Shown in pieces: positions 1 through 10,879 of a DNA stretch of 64,000 nt. A model generated the notes under the pieces. It was not told where the DNA came from. It saw only the letters and a program-made list of their open reading frames with translations, and made no database searches. The stretch comes from Tenrec ecaudatus (Eukaryota > Chordata > Mammalia > Afrosoricida > Tenrecidae). The first letter of the stretch is position 1, and every line of letters starts with the position of its first letter. The stretch is taken from contig NC_134539.1 in assembly GCF_050624435.1 (NCBI RefSeq), positions 44,486,001-44,550,000 on the forward strand, read 5' to 3'. The translations under genes were made by a program, and so were the position numbers.

Positions 1-464
1 TTGAAGGACGGAGGGATAAATGACTCAGTGAGCCTCACCTTTCTAGTTCTTGGGTCTCTTGCTTTCTGATGGTCAGACCAGGGTGCAGCTGCCTTAGCCA
101 GTTCCCTGCTTCAGTTGGCAAGGCTCACTTCCCGCAAGACATCCCCAAGGAGAAGCTGCATGAACCTACCCCAATATAGCCCTGGGTGCTGGAGCAGCTG
201 TGTGGAGACCCCTGCCAGCACTGAGATGCTTACATGTTCACTGATTCGGCTTTCCTCCTGCAGTTGGCGTCATAGTGTGTGTTTTGTGAGATGGAGGAAG
301 ACTTTGTGGTTTGGTGTTGGACATATGGGTTAATGTTGGACTTGTGGGCTTGGGCAGCAGTGGGTTGTGATGTTTTCTTAATGTGCACTTACCCTTTATA
401 TAAAACTCTCTCTTATACACGAGTTTCTGTGGATTTGTTTCTCTAAAGTATCCAGACTAACACA
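1..464 (+). mobile_element. ERVL-like LTR, 5' end cut by window edge
   Basis: Matches the two other copies of the same LTR in this window (13283-13800 and 58184-58695, both on the minus strand) almost throughout. It ends in a CTAACACA-type terminus at 464, just after a GTTTCTCTAAAG block. LTRs of mammalian ERVL families have the same TG...CA design, and the 5' sequence of the complete copy recalls MLT2-type ERVL LTRs. It carries no coding capacity, and open frames inside it are incidental. The class assignment rests on the 5-bp TSD of the 13.3 kb copy. Confidence 0.75.
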
Positions 465-597
465 ACTCCCAAGAAAGAAAAAGTCAAGAAGTCTACCAGT
501 GAACATTTCTGGAGCATCCCCAAGAATGAATTCAAGTAGATGGTTTCTCCTGTGAAGTCAGATGAAGTGCCTCACGGGGTTCTAAAGTCCGTAGCTG

Positions 598-725
598 CTG
601 CTCTGGTTGTTGTTGTTTGGTGCCGTCAAGCCTGCTCACCTTCCTACTGACCTTGTGTACAACGAACTCTTCTGTAGAGGACTTTAAGGGGTGTGTGTGT
701 AGAATTCGATCTTCTGCCAGTATCT
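598..725 (-). mobile_element. AfroSINE/RTE-tail fragment
   Basis: Starts with a GTTGTTGTTTGGTGCCGTCAAG block, the reverse complement of the AfroSINE/RTE tail, followed by a degenerate body. Diverged. The boundary at the right is approximate. Confidence 0.55.
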
Positions 726-739
726 TCTTATCTCTTGAC

Positions 740-1165
740 CTTTCCTCTAGTCCAGCTGGCTAGAGGAGTCTATCCTGAAAAATACAATCATAAGGTGTTA
801 CCCCAAAGGAGAGCACAGAGGTTGAGACGTGTGAACCCCCCATTGGTTAGGTGGAATAAGTGAGGGTCGGTGAGGGAGGGGGAGTAGCATATGTGTTCTG
901 TATAAACTCTCTTTGGGGACGTCCAATTCGGGTGTCACTATTTGAGCTGCTATGGTGCACACCTAGGGCTTGGAGTGCTCCAGAGCTGGGGAAAATCTTG
1001 ATGTGACTTTGTAGCCTAAAGTACATGAAACATCTTCAGTCTCATGGTCTACAAGGCTCTGGCATGGAAACGAAGGACGGATGTCCTCTCTGTGGACATC
1101 AGTTCATCTTTTTCATTGCTAACTAACAAAACCTGATATTCAGCATCTGTGTTGTAACCTCTGCC
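740..1165. other. Unique non-coding sequence
   Basis: No repeat, ORF or RNA structure recognised. Confidence 0.5.
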
Positions 1166-1169
1166 TTTA

Positions 1170-1345
1170 GTCTACAATACACGTTATTGCAGCTAATTCT
1201 CATAATAACCCCAAAGGGATATACTAATAATATTCCATTTTCTCAGATGAAGAAACTAAGGTCAAGAAAGCTTATCTAAAGTCCCTCAATTAGCTGGAGA
1301 CACAGCAGACTCAAACACAAATCTGTCACCAAAATTCTTGTTCCT
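1170..1345 (-). repeat. MIR SINE (ancient)
   Basis: Contains the reversed MIR core: a CCATTTTCTCAGATGAAGAAAC block followed by a decayed counterpart of the 'gtcacacagctag' region and CAGACTCAAACACAAATCTG. Typical mammal-wide MIR decay. Confidence 0.65.
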
Positions 1346-1354
1346 TATCCTACA

Positions 1355-1450
1355 TTGGAATACTCCATCCGTTAGACTGTGCACTTGCTAAAATCAGGAG
1401 CTCGCTTAACTTCAGCTTCTACCCTCAGGGTTGAGCATATTGCTAGACAA
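1355..1450 (+). repeat. L2 LINE 3'-end fragment (weak)
   Basis: The order TTAGACTGTGCACTTGCT ... AGGAGCTCG ... GTTGAGCATATTGCTAGACAATCAA resembles the end of L2. Diverged, so low confidence. Confidence 0.35.
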
Positions 1451-3026
1451 TCAAACCATGGTAACTGTCAAACCCTTGAGTCCCTCCCATGACAACTGCT
1501 GAGGAATCAGATGTTGGCAGCCATGTATTATATATCTCTCTTCTCCCCTTTCTTAGCTCTCAACCCACAGACTACCACTCAGTGACAGCAACTTGTGAGG
1601 TGAGCTTGTTGTTGAAAGTACTACCAAAATAGTATCAAACTGTGCCAACCAAGACCTCTCAGAATTTAAGTCAGGAAAGGTAGAAAGAGCCACCCAACTG
1701 GCAGTAGAAACCAAGGAGGGAAAGTTACAAAGAAGAGAGGCACTGGGTTCTGTGAAAGTGCCCAAGTCTGAGCAGGAGAATCAAACACGCAGAGTGAGGC
1801 ATGCGGAGCAGAGCGTGACTGGGTTGCTTGGTCAAATTTGCTCTGAAAATACCCGGATCAGATCGGGTCAGTGGTGTAGAGTTACAGCCTTCTGCAGCCG
1901 TGGATTCCCACTGAGCTTCCTCCTTGTAGAGCTGACTCTGGTTGTCCATGAGTTTCAGGCATTCCTGTTGCCAAGTGGATCCTTCCATTTAACTTACAGT
2001 TCTGGAAGTAGCTTAAGTGAGTTGGGATATTTTGCAACTCCAGAAGCCTGGCTAATCTAGGATACATCAACATCTATTGGCTGACTGGCTGCCTTCATGA
2101 CCAAATGACAGGCTTTCCGTCATCCACAGCACCTTCCATGGCTTTTCTGGGGATGTGGTTTTCTTTCCAGCTAAATGCATAATTGGCACTCAAACCCTCA
2201 GGCATCAGGCAACCCCAAAAGCCTGTATGTTCCCAATGGGTCTTCTTGTGTAAACCCTCTGCAGCTCTGAAACAAGATCACCCAGGGTCTGCATGGCAGG
2301 CTAAGGAGTCCAGGTTCCAAGCCTGTCAGCACAGGGGTTGCCAAGAAGGAAATAAGAATTTTCCAGAAAAGCAGAGGCACGATACCAGTAATTTCTGTTT
2401 TAACAGCTCCTAGATTGAGAACTCTTTCAGACCTCTTAGCCATTTGAACACCTGGACCCTTGGGACTGTCATCCCCAGGATGACGGAAAGGCAAGACTGG
2501 ACTCATGTTGGCAAAACATTCCTCTCAAAATCAGGGTGAATCTGTCAGCCAGAGGAGTCCTCCAGGGGTTGGTGTCCTTCGCAGCTGGACATTCTTTCAC
2601 TCCCCTGTTCAGCTCCCATTCTTCTGAAAGGCTAACCAATAACTGCTCCAAGCTTGTTCAGTCTCCTCTGTCCCTGATTGCCTGTGTCCAGCACATGTGA
2701 ACAAGAAATGAACCAGCTTAGTGAGAGCTTATCAAACTCTGGGACATCAGAGTTTGTCACCAGAGACTCTAAAAGGGTTTTGCCAACTACTGGCTACTTC
2801 CTATGATCTTCTCAGAGTCGCCAGCTGGGATTGGTAATCAGTTTCATCTGGTACATCGACCACTGGAAACAGTTCTCCATCCCGGCCTGAAATGTTGCAT
2901 AGAGAATCATAAGCTTTTGATCAAGTTCAGAGAAAGAGGGAGGTTTTCTATTAGTAATGTCTGCCAGGGACACAGTGAGGGAAAGTGGCAGCAAGACTGT
3001 CACGGGCTAGGGCCGAGCACAGGTTC
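1451..3026. other. Unique non-coding sequence
   Basis: No gene or clear repeat recognised in about 1.6 kb. Several overlapping open frames of 60-105 codons lie on both strands. None has a recognisable domain or exon borders. Confidence 0.5.
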
Positions 3027-3034
3027 TTCTAAAT

Positions 3035-3256
3035 CAACAGTTCTCAACCTGTGGGTCGCAACCCCTTTGGGGGGCCAAACGACCCTTTCACAGGGGTCGC
3101 CTAATACATCCTGCATATAAGCTATTTACATTATGATTCACAACAGTAGCAAACTTAAAGTTATGAAGCAGCAATGAAAATAATGTGATGGTTGGGGGTC
3201 ACCACATGAGGCGCTGTATGAAAGGGTCGAGGCATTAGGAAGGTTGAGAACCACTG
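3035..3256 (-). mobile_element. SPIN-like hAT transposon (non-autonomous)
   Basis: A 222-bp element with terminal inverted repeats CAACAGTTCTCAACC (left) and GGTTGAGAACCACTG (right). Sub-terminal GGGTCGCAACCCC and GGGTCGCCTAA motifs are typical of SPIN non-autonomous elements. It is flanked by an 8-bp TSD, TTCTAAAT (3027-3034) and CTCTAAAT (3257-3264), with one mismatch; 8 bp is the hAT signature. It has no transposase and must have been moved in trans. Orientation is given relative to the second copy at 39370-39561. The family is known for horizontal transfer between distant tetrapods, and in Afrotheria I know it only from the tenrec. Confidence 0.9.
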
Positions 3257-3264
3257 CTCTAAAT

Positions 3265-3380
3265 GAATAATAGCAGATACTTCCAAGCAAATCTGAATCA
3301 CTCAGGATTTGAGTCCCTCAATTTTTCAAGATGTGGAAAGAAGAGGGAGGAAGAGGACATAAACCCATATTTAGTTAACC
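3265..3380. other. Short unique spacer
   Basis: No feature seen between the SPIN copy and the AfroSINE. Confidence 0.4.
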
Positions 3381-3392
3381 TATAGTAATATA

Positions 3393-3597
3393 GGAGCTCT
3401 AGTGATATACTGCATTACATGCCAGGCTGCTGGTTTAAAACCATCATCCACTGGGCAGGAGCAAAATGAGGCTTTCTACACACATAAAGAGTTACAATCT
3501 GGGAAACTCAAAGGGCAGGTCTATCCTGTCTTACAGGGTTGCTATGTGTCATAATTGACTCGATGGTAGTGACTGTGTTTTGTTTTATTTATTTTTT
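3393..3597 (+). mobile_element. AfroSINE with target-site duplication
   Basis: Begins GGAGCTCTAGTGATATACTG, a decayed form of the tRNA-like head, then has the central GAGGCTTTCTAC block and ends with the RTE-like tail (TTGCTATGTGTCATAATTGACTCGATGG) and a T-rich run. A 9-bp TSD TATAGTAAT flanks it at 3381-3389 and 3598-3606. This is the cleanest insertion boundary among the SINEs here. Confidence 0.88.
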
Positions 3598-3606
3598 TAT
3601 AGTAAT

Positions 3607-4555
3607 GTGTTGACCTTGTAGGAAAAATGAGTGAACTTCAAAAAGTTTATTGGCTGTTGGCGTAAGTTCTAAACAGTAGCAATGATGCCGTTGAGTATGA
3701 GAGGCGAATGGATGGGATGTGTCAGTTTTGAATGAGCACATGTGTGGCATTCCGGGTTTGGTAAGCATTGGGCTCTGTGTGGAGTTTTGTTTGAAAGACT
3801 TCCAGTTACGCTGTCAGCCTTGTGAAAGAACTAGGTGCCTGACATAGGAGAGATCTCTGCCAACGATGATGCAGCCAACTCCCCACCCCTTCCCTGTGCA
3901 CTGCTTATTCTGAGTTGACGCCAAATGTCTCCTCACCAGCGTACCAAGGGAAACCTGCAGACACCCTTCTCCCGTCCAGCCCCTTCCTCTCGCAGAATTG
4001 CTCCCAGGAAGAACTCACTCAGGCTGGCCATCAGAATACCCACACATTCAGCTGTGAAATGACCCAAACCATATGATTAGCAAAATCACGTTTAAGGAAT
4101 TTTACCATTGTTGTGTCTCTGTTAAATCGTAATTTCGTAAAAGTCAACCTATCAGAATTTTCTTCTTGTAAGTTCCTGTATGCTCTATATTTAAACTCTG
4201 TGCAAGTTTCCTTTCGTGGCAGTACTTTGATGAATCCTTACAATGTACTATCTGATTTGGATTTTTTCCTTTAATAAACACTTTTATTAAAATTATGGGA
4301 GTGGAATTAAAAGATAATGGGATTTCTCTACAGACGTTTTTGATGCTCCCTTGGAATTGCTTCTTTTCCCACCTGCAATACTGAGATCTACTATTCGCTG
4401 CTTGTTGGTCCTTCAAGAATATGACTTCATTTAAGAAGCCTCATTTTGCCCATCAGAAAATATGGAGAAATGTCATAAATTATTTCTTGCCTACACAAAA
4501 GCTATTTCCCTGTTAACAAAACTCTCCATGTATGACAGAGACTATAAAAAAATCT

Positions 4556-4557
<2 letters not shown>
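3607..4557. other. Unique non-coding sequence
   Basis: No repeat or gene recognised. The stretch 4090-4460 is AT-rich. A minus-strand open frame at 4144-4416 has no recognisable motif. Confidence 0.45.

Positions 4558-4615
<58 letters not shown>
4558..4615 (+). repeat. (TA)n microsatellite
   Basis: 58 bp of uninterrupted AT dinucleotide. Confidence 0.98.
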
Positions 4616-4618
<3 letters not shown>

Positions 4619-5015
4619 CTCCCACCCCTTGCAGCTCAGGTACAAGGGTCTCCATTGTGGCCTAGGAAATTTGAGAAGTTTGAAAAGTTCATCTGAGAAA
4701 GACTGCCCTTGCCAACAAGAGAGAGAAGTTCGAGAGTAAAACCCTGCATCTCCCTTGCTGCTTTTGGATCACTTCCTTGGAAGACTCAAAGCACTGAGCT
4801 GTGCAGCCAACTGGAAGCCTCGAGAAGAAGGTCAAGAAGCTGACCCAGAGCCTTGACATCACTAGACGACTGAATTTCTGGAACCGCCTGCCCCCAGACT
4901 GCTTGATAATGGAGAAACATAAATGCCCACTGTTTAAATCACATTTGGTCACCTAGTGCTTGGAGTTCTGGCCAGAGCAGCAGGCAAGAACACTTTTTTA
5001 GAAAGACTCACAAAA
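4616..5015. other. Unique non-coding sequence
   Basis: No feature recognised. Confidence 0.4.
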
Positions 5016-5019
5016 TGCA

Positions 5020-5540
5020 AATGACCAGACTTATATTTCTGGGCATTTATCAAAGAGAAATGAAGGTATATGTTCACACAGTGGTTAGAGCAGTTTAATT
5101 CATACTAGCCTAAAAACCCTTCAACGGGTGAATGCTTAACCACATTAAGGTACATGCACATACGGGCTGCTCCTCAGAAACAGACAGGGAAATAAACTCC
5201 AGAGGATGATGCTGAAGGAAGAAAAAAATCCAATCCCCAAAGTTTACATACTGTATGAGTCCATCCATCTAACATTCTGGAGCTGCCAAAGTTACAGACA
5301 TAAATAACCATTTGCTGGTTGTTGGGAGTCAAAGGTGGAGAGGAAAGTAGGTATGTCTATAAAAGGTCAGAATGGGGGATGTTTATGGTGAAGAAAATTT
5401 TTTATATTTTGAAGATCTCAAAGCCATGTACCAGTTTTGATATTATACTATAGTTCTGCAAGATTTTACCATTCGAGGAAACTGGGTAAGATCTGTCTAT
5501 GTTATTTCCTGTGACTACAATTATATAAATTTTAAAAGTT
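5020..5540 (+). mobile_element. Ancient L1 (L1M-type) 3' end
   Basis: Carries the L1 landmark order: CTGGGCATTTATCAAAGAGAAATGAA, then AGCAGTTTAATTCATACTAGCC, CAACGGGTGAATG, TACATACTGTATGA, a GTTGGGAGTCAAAG block and a terminal TTATATAAATTTTAAAAG. This is the 3' part of ORF2 plus 3' UTR of an old mammalian L1. Many indels; inactive. Confidence 0.8.
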
Positions 5541-5704
5541 TAACTTTTTTAAAAGCTTAGGAACACCTTTAATCCAAACCAATAATTACACAGTTGAAGA
5601 CCAATGTTCTGAAGGATGAGTTATTGACATCAGTTTTCCTCAATTCTCCTGGGATAACTTTTCTTCAGAATGGAAGGCGCTAACTTGCGCTTTGGTAGAG
5701 ACTA

Positions 5705-6205
5705 TGTTGTAGTTACATAAACTGCTGTCAACTTGAGACTATTAAGAGTGAAGGGGTGGAGTTTAGCCTGTGAATCACGTTATACCTAATTGACCTCATT
5801 TGGAGGCACTATGGAGCTAAATAGCTCACGGGAGGCCAGACCCACAATCTTGGCTACACCTTCCTGTCAACAAGACACATGGAGCTATGCTGATGGGACC
5901 TGAGCCCTGGAGCTGGAGGAGTCACATGGAGAGACCCCTGCTTCCATCACCACTGGTTCCTCAAGACTTTCCACCCACTGACCTGTGATCTTTCTGCATT
6001 CAGCATCATTGCATGTGTTGCGTGAGCCTGAAGAGGAATTTATAGACTGAAATCAGACATATAGACTAATATCAGATTTATGGACTTGATCTTGAGTGGG
6101 CTGGGATGTTGTCTTAATATACAATTACTCTTTGATATAAATTTCTCAATTACACATATATGAATATCTATGAATTTATTTCTCTAGTCAACCCAGGCTA
6201 CCACA
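5705..6205 (+). mobile_element. Diverged ERVL/MLT2-like LTR
   Basis: Starts near TGTTGTAGTTACAT followed by CTGTCAACTTGAG and ends ...TTTCTCTAGTCAACCCAGGCTACCACA. Its 3' third (GGGCTGGGATGTTGTCTTAATATAC...ATAAATTTCTC) is recognisably related to the LTR at 1-464 but much more diverged. No clear 5-bp TSD, so the ends are uncertain. Confidence 0.55.
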
Positions 6206-6693
6206 AACTTACGTGTCATCAACTATTTTCTTCATTGCAGAGGCTGCAATGGAAAGACCTGCATCCAGCGAATGGCCACCATGAGATCCTTGCACTTACT
6301 TCATCTGGCACGGAGCCTCCCAAAGAAGGGGTGAGTGAACACTGAGGGACTGTGACGTATGGTCTGAAAAGGCTGTCAGACAGAGTATGAAGGAGGTCAG
6401 GATAGAAGACGGTTATGAAGAAAAAATAGTTTTAAGGAGAAAACTTAAACATTATGGAACAAGTACAGGCAAATAACAGGAACTCTCCAGAGGCAATTTC
6501 TCCATAGCTGAACGGTATAAAGAATAGTTTGGAAGCAGTGGGAGGAGGGTAATTTAAGTTCCATTTCACCAAGGAAACCACAAACTACTTAGCCACTAAT
6601 GTTTCAAGAGCATGGAAAATATTTAAACCTCTTTATTTAGGCAAGAAGAGCCCTGGTAAACCCACCTAAGTTGAGGACTACAAGTTTTGCAAG

Positions 6694-6695
<2 letters not shown>
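6206..6695. other. Unique non-coding sequence
   Basis: No gene or repeat recognised. Confidence 0.4.

Positions 6696-6749
<54 letters not shown>
6696..6749 (+). repeat. (TG)n microsatellite
   Basis: About 54 bp of uninterrupted GT dinucleotide. Confidence 0.98.
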
Positions 6750-6751
<2 letters not shown>

Positions 6752-7630
6752 GTGGAGAGAAGATTATCCTGTCCTGGTTCCCTCGAAGGCTAGAATTAAT
6801 ATTAGAGTCTGTGACCCTTCTAATTCCAGGAAGCTAATAGAGGCCAGAACCATCCCCCAAAAGTAGATAACATTGACTAAAAGCACAGAAGTAGCACCAG
6901 CTATTTAAAATGGATGGCAAATTGGCTCAAATACAGGAAACAGATAGTAACTTTTAAGTAAAGGGTAGTAAGAAATAAGAAGGTGCTCAGCCTTATGGAC
7001 GAGCATTATGGACACTTCGGTCTCCCCTATAGAAATAACCCATAATGGGGGTGTAATTTTAAAAATGGATGCATTTTCTGACAGCATCATTGGAATGGAA
7101 GAGGAAATGCATTGAGGCAGAAGGACCACTCTAAGAGTGAGGGGTCCTGCGAGTCCTTCGTATTGAACGAGGTCTCAACTCCCCCTCGATCAAAATGTCA
7201 GTTTCTGCTTCCATGGGAAACATCTCGAAACCTCATCTACCATAAATTGTTTGGAGAACACTGGAGAGTGTTCCTTATGATAATACATAAAGAGGGGAAT
7301 CCTTTCTGAAAGTTGAGCATCTAAGGGATGAGGGCCGCCAAGAATTGTTCTGGACCCCAATCAACACTAGCAGCTCACACACCTGGGTAGGGTTTGTGAG
7401 TAGGTACCTCTACAGTTATTGGACATGAAAGTTTAGATTGAGGTGGATGGGCTTGGGGTGGGGTGGGGAGAGGTAAGGAAGAGCCAGGCCCTCAGAGGAA
7501 GACATAGGAGATACAGTTGCATGAACAAGACCTACACCAGGTTGTCAATTCAAAGGATTGACAGTAGGAAAGATGAAGAAGGACAGAATAGCATTAAGAT
7601 GTCATTAAAAGTCTGGGTTAGTAGAGGCTC
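6750..7630. other. Unique non-coding sequence
   Basis: No supported feature; GGGGTGGGGTGGGG at 7454-7470 is a short G-rich patch. Confidence 0.4.
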
Positions 7631-7685
7631 CCTCAATACTACCATCAAATCAATTCCCACTCATAGTAACCCGATGAGTCAACCA
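7631..7685 (-). mobile_element. AfroSINE tail fragment
   Basis: CCATCAAATCAATTCCCACTCATAGTAACCC is a decayed reverse AfroSINE tail. Only about 50 bp remain. Confidence 0.5.
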
Positions 7686-7724
7686 GCTGAGAGTGAAAAA
7701 ACACACTCACTTACTCACACACAC

Positions 7725-7830
7725 CCCATTTTTAATAATGAATAAACACTCATTTTTCAGATGAGAAAACCAGAACTCAGAGAAATCAAGTGACGTGGCC
7801 AAATTACACATTAAGGAAAATGACAACATT
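7725..7830 (-). repeat. MIR-like fragment
   Basis: Contains CATTTTTCAGATGAGAAAACCAGAACTCAGAGA and GTGACGTGGCCAAATTACACA, the reversed MIR core. Confidence 0.55.
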
Positions 7831-7873
7831 AGAATTTAACCAAATGCAATTTTACTCCAGCAAGTCCACTTAA

Positions 7874-7996
7874 CCTGAATGGGATAGGGTTTATGTCAAC
7901 TTGGGTGGGCCAGGATTCTCCCAGGACACGATCTTAGTATGGCCAACTCCACGAGGGGATCTTCTGTGAAGCAGCCAAAACGTTGTGGGAAGAATG
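7874..7996 (+). mobile_element. ERVL-like LTR, 5' part (split by RTE insertion)
   Basis: GGTTTATGTCAACTTGGGTGGGCC is the typical start region of a mammalian ERVL LTR; the last recognisable LTR block ends at GTGGGAAGAATG. The rest of the same LTR type resumes near 9531 and ends at 9967, so the RTE pieces between them look inserted. Possible 5-bp TSD CTTAA at 7869-7873 and 9968-9972. It requires both bases of the LTR's TG start to have mutated, so treat it as tentative. Confidence 0.5.
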
Positions 7997-8315
7997 TTGT
8001 TGGTAGGTGTCATTGAATCCATCCTGGCCCATAGTGACCCCATCTATGTACAACAGAACAAAACACAGCCTGGTCCCACTCCATCTTCACTACTGCTCTG
8101 ATGTTTGAGTGCATTGTTGCAGCCTCTAGGTTAATCCGTCTTGTTGAGAGGACGTCCTCTTGTTCGATGCCCCTGTACTTTACCAAACACGAGGTCCTTA
8201 TGCAGGGCCTGGTGTCTCCTGAAAACATATCCAAAGCACATGAGATGAAGTCTCACCATCCCTACCTCTAAAGACCACTCTGGCCATACTTCTTCCAAGA
8301 CAGATCGAAATAGAG
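7997..8315 (-). mobile_element. RTE LINE 3' end
   Basis: Begins TGTTGGTAGGTGTCATTGAATCC (reverse of the RTE tail) and runs through TACTTTACCAAACACGAGG and ATGAGATGAAGTCTCACCATC, the 3' portion of the RTE reverse-transcriptase ORF read antisense. Same order as the longer copies at 42254 and 49758. It stops at CCAAGACAGAT, mid-element. Confidence 0.85.
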
Positions 8316-8478
8316 GAAGGCTATCAATGAGATGATTTACACAGTGCCTGCCTCAATGGGACCAAATATTAGAACAACTTTGTGGGTGGCACAGGACCGG
8401 GCAGTCTTTCGGTCTGTTGTGCATGGGGTTCCTATGAGTCGGAACTGACTCAATGGCACCTAACAACAACAACAACAG
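8316..8478 (+). mobile_element. RTE 3'-tail copy, opposite strand
   Basis: Plus-strand RTE terminus: GGCACAGGACCGGGCAGTC, TCTGTTGTGCATGGGGTTC, TATGAGTCGGAACTGACTC, ending in (AAC)n. It forms an inverted repeat of roughly 85 bp with the RTE tail at 7997-8080. Confidence 0.8.
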
Positions 8479-9530
8479 ATCTTTATAAATTTCTTCATAA
8501 TATTTTACTTTGTCTTCTCAAGCTACCCTTTGACATTTTCTGTTCAGCTGTTTCACTGCATCGTGTCTTCATTTTCCTTAGCTACTCTATGACTAAGAGC
8601 AAGTGTCAGAGTCTCCCCTGACATCCATTTTAATCTTTTCCATCCCCCCCCTGTCTTTTTAATAGCCTTTTGCTGTCTTAGTACCAAATTAGTGCTTAAA
8701 GTACCAAATTCTTGATATGTTCTGGGAATGTGGGTGGGATGTCCTCAGGGTAATCTTTTTTTGCTCTCATAGACATTTTCATTTTCTTCAACTTCAGCCA
8801 GAACTTAAATATATATGAGCAATTGATGGTCTGTTTCACAGTCGACCACTGGTCTCGTTTTAACTGCTGATATTGAACTTCTTCCTTGCCTCTGGCCGCA
8901 GACACAGTCAATTTGATTTTTGTGCATTCCATCTGAAGAAGTCCATTTGTTCAGTAGCCGTTTATGTTGTCAAAAAAAGGTATTTGCTATGAACAAGTCG
9001 TTGGTCTTGCAAAATTCTATCATGCAATCTCCACTCCATTTATATCATGAAGACCATATTTTCCAGCTACTGTTCCTCTTTGTTTCCAAATTTGCATTCC
9101 AATAGTCAATCGTGATCAATGCATCTTGACTGTATGTTTAATCCATTTCAGTCTGAAGATGTTGGTAAAGTTCTTCAATTTCTTCCTCACTAGTTTTAGA
9201 GACTGGTGCATAAATTTGAATAACAGTTGTATTACTTAAATTTCCTTGTATGTGGCTAGATAGTATACTATCACAGACAGCACTGCACTCTAAGATAAAT
9301 CTTGACATGTCTTTTTTAGCAACAAATCCAATATAATTCCTCTTGATTGTGTCATTCCAGGCATAGTAAACTACATGATTTTCTGATTCAAAAATAGACA
9401 ATATCAGTCCATTTCAGCTCACTAGGCCTAGAATTTAGATCATTTTATTTTTAATTCTATTTTTCTTAGATTCATACTCCATACATTCAAAGTTCCAATT
9501 ATTAATTGATGTGGAGAGTAGACCTCTTTA
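8479..9530 (-). pseudogene. RTE LINE 5' half, endonuclease region (decayed)
   Basis: Antisense RTE ORF. A readable minus-strand segment at 9138-9401 carries the apurinic-endonuclease-like motifs of the RTE clade, including FESENHVVYYAWND and IQIYAPVSKTSEEEIEELYQ. Upstream (toward 9500) lies the start of the ORF; downstream, frames are broken by stops. Relative to the fuller copy at 49758-53113, about 1.9 kb between this piece and the 3' piece at 7997-8315 is missing. Non-functional. Confidence 0.82.
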
Positions 9531-9967
9531 ATCTGGTGACAGCCTTGATATGATTGCGGGCAGTTTCATGCTGGGCTGGTCTACTCTTCATATAAATTGA
9601 CTGTGTGGAAGCTAGAGGACTTCTATTGCTGGTTTTGGATCCTGCACTTGGACCGTCAACTTCCTTGAATATAGCCTGCAGATCCCAGAAGCTTTCAGCG
9701 GACTTGTGACTTGGATTGATTCAGCTGAGTTCAGATTCATTTATCTCAGTATTCACCAGGTTTGGGTCTTCCTGCTTCATCTCCAAGCTGTTTGTCTGCT
9801 AAGCTCTACACCTGCAGGAGTCAGGAAAAGCCTTCAGCTTACACCTGAGCTGCTGCCCACTTCTACAACTGTGTGGACCTTCTCTTGGTATACATACATG
9901 TCCTTCTCTACGAAGACACCTACATGTAACACTGGTTTCACTTTTCTAGAGAGCCCAACCTGACACA
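9531..9967 (+). mobile_element. ERVL-like LTR, 3' part
   Basis: Ends in TCTAGAGAGCCCAACCTGACACA, an LTR-like CA terminus, and is preceded by a block (CTTCATCTCCAAGCTG, CACCTGAGCTGCTGCCC, GTGTGGACCTTCTCTTGG) that I associate with a second afrotherian LTR subfamily. Likely continuous with 7874-7996 before the RTE insertions. The 5' boundary is approximate. Confidence 0.55.
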
Positions 9968-10802
9968 CTTAAAATCTAGGTTTCCTAGTATGGAGCTCAA
10001 TGTCCAATCCTTCCTACTCTTAGAGACTCTAAGAAGAGAGAAGAGAGAGGGGGGTTTCCTTTCCTGATGACTGAGAACCCTGGATTAATTGAGCGTTGAG
10101 AATCTGTCCTCCCCATGGAATGTTGGAAATAGGAGTCAAGCTTCCACCAGCCTTTCCCTGCTGCCTAATCTGTGTGTGAAGACATTTGGCAGCCCCACTG
10201 TGCCATACAGGAGAGCAGGCCTTAGCCTCAGATTAGAAGGATATTTCCTCTCTCTGGGGAGATGAGGATATGGATGAATGACAGTGGCCATGCCTTGAGG
10301 TGTGCATGGGCTCTCTCTAGAACACTCAGAGTCTGAAAGGCCTGGAGGTCACCACTACAGACGAGCACAGTGGAGTGGTGAATAAGGACCCGCCTGTAAG
10401 GTGAGCTCTGAGTTCTAGAGTTTCACCTCTATCACCAGCTATCCTGGGCTGGTACGGGGTCCCAGCAGGAGTTAGGGAGGATCCTGCTTCTACCCAACAC
10501 TGAGATTCGGTCCAGAAAACAAGTTCCCTGAACCTCACCTTACTTACTATAAAATTGTGATAAAAGCCCCTCCCTGTCATTGAAGCCTAATTGCACTGGC
10601 TCTCATTATGCTCACTCAGATGGAACAGCTGGGCAGGGAAGAGACAGGAAGGAAAGTCATAGCTGAGAAAATCTCCAAGGGGAAGGGAAAGTGAAGTGGT
10701 CAGAATTGGGTAAATGTTCCGTTCCTTGCATCGTCCGGTTGCTTTATAGAGTGTGTTCATGGCAGTGGTTTCCCCGAGTCTCCACAGCCTTCTGACACAT
10801 TT

Positions 10803-10803
<1 letters not shown>
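9968..10803. other. Unique non-coding sequence
   Basis: No gene or repeat recognised; GGGAAGAGACAGGAAGGAAAG-type purine runs near 10635-10690. Confidence 0.4.

Positions 10804-10879
<76 letters not shown>
10804..10879 (+). repeat. (AGT)n microsatellite
   Basis: 76 bp of pure AGT repeat (about 25 units). In one frame it encodes a polyserine run inside an open frame at 10753-10938, an artefact and not a gene. It abuts an AfroSINE. Confidence 0.98.
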
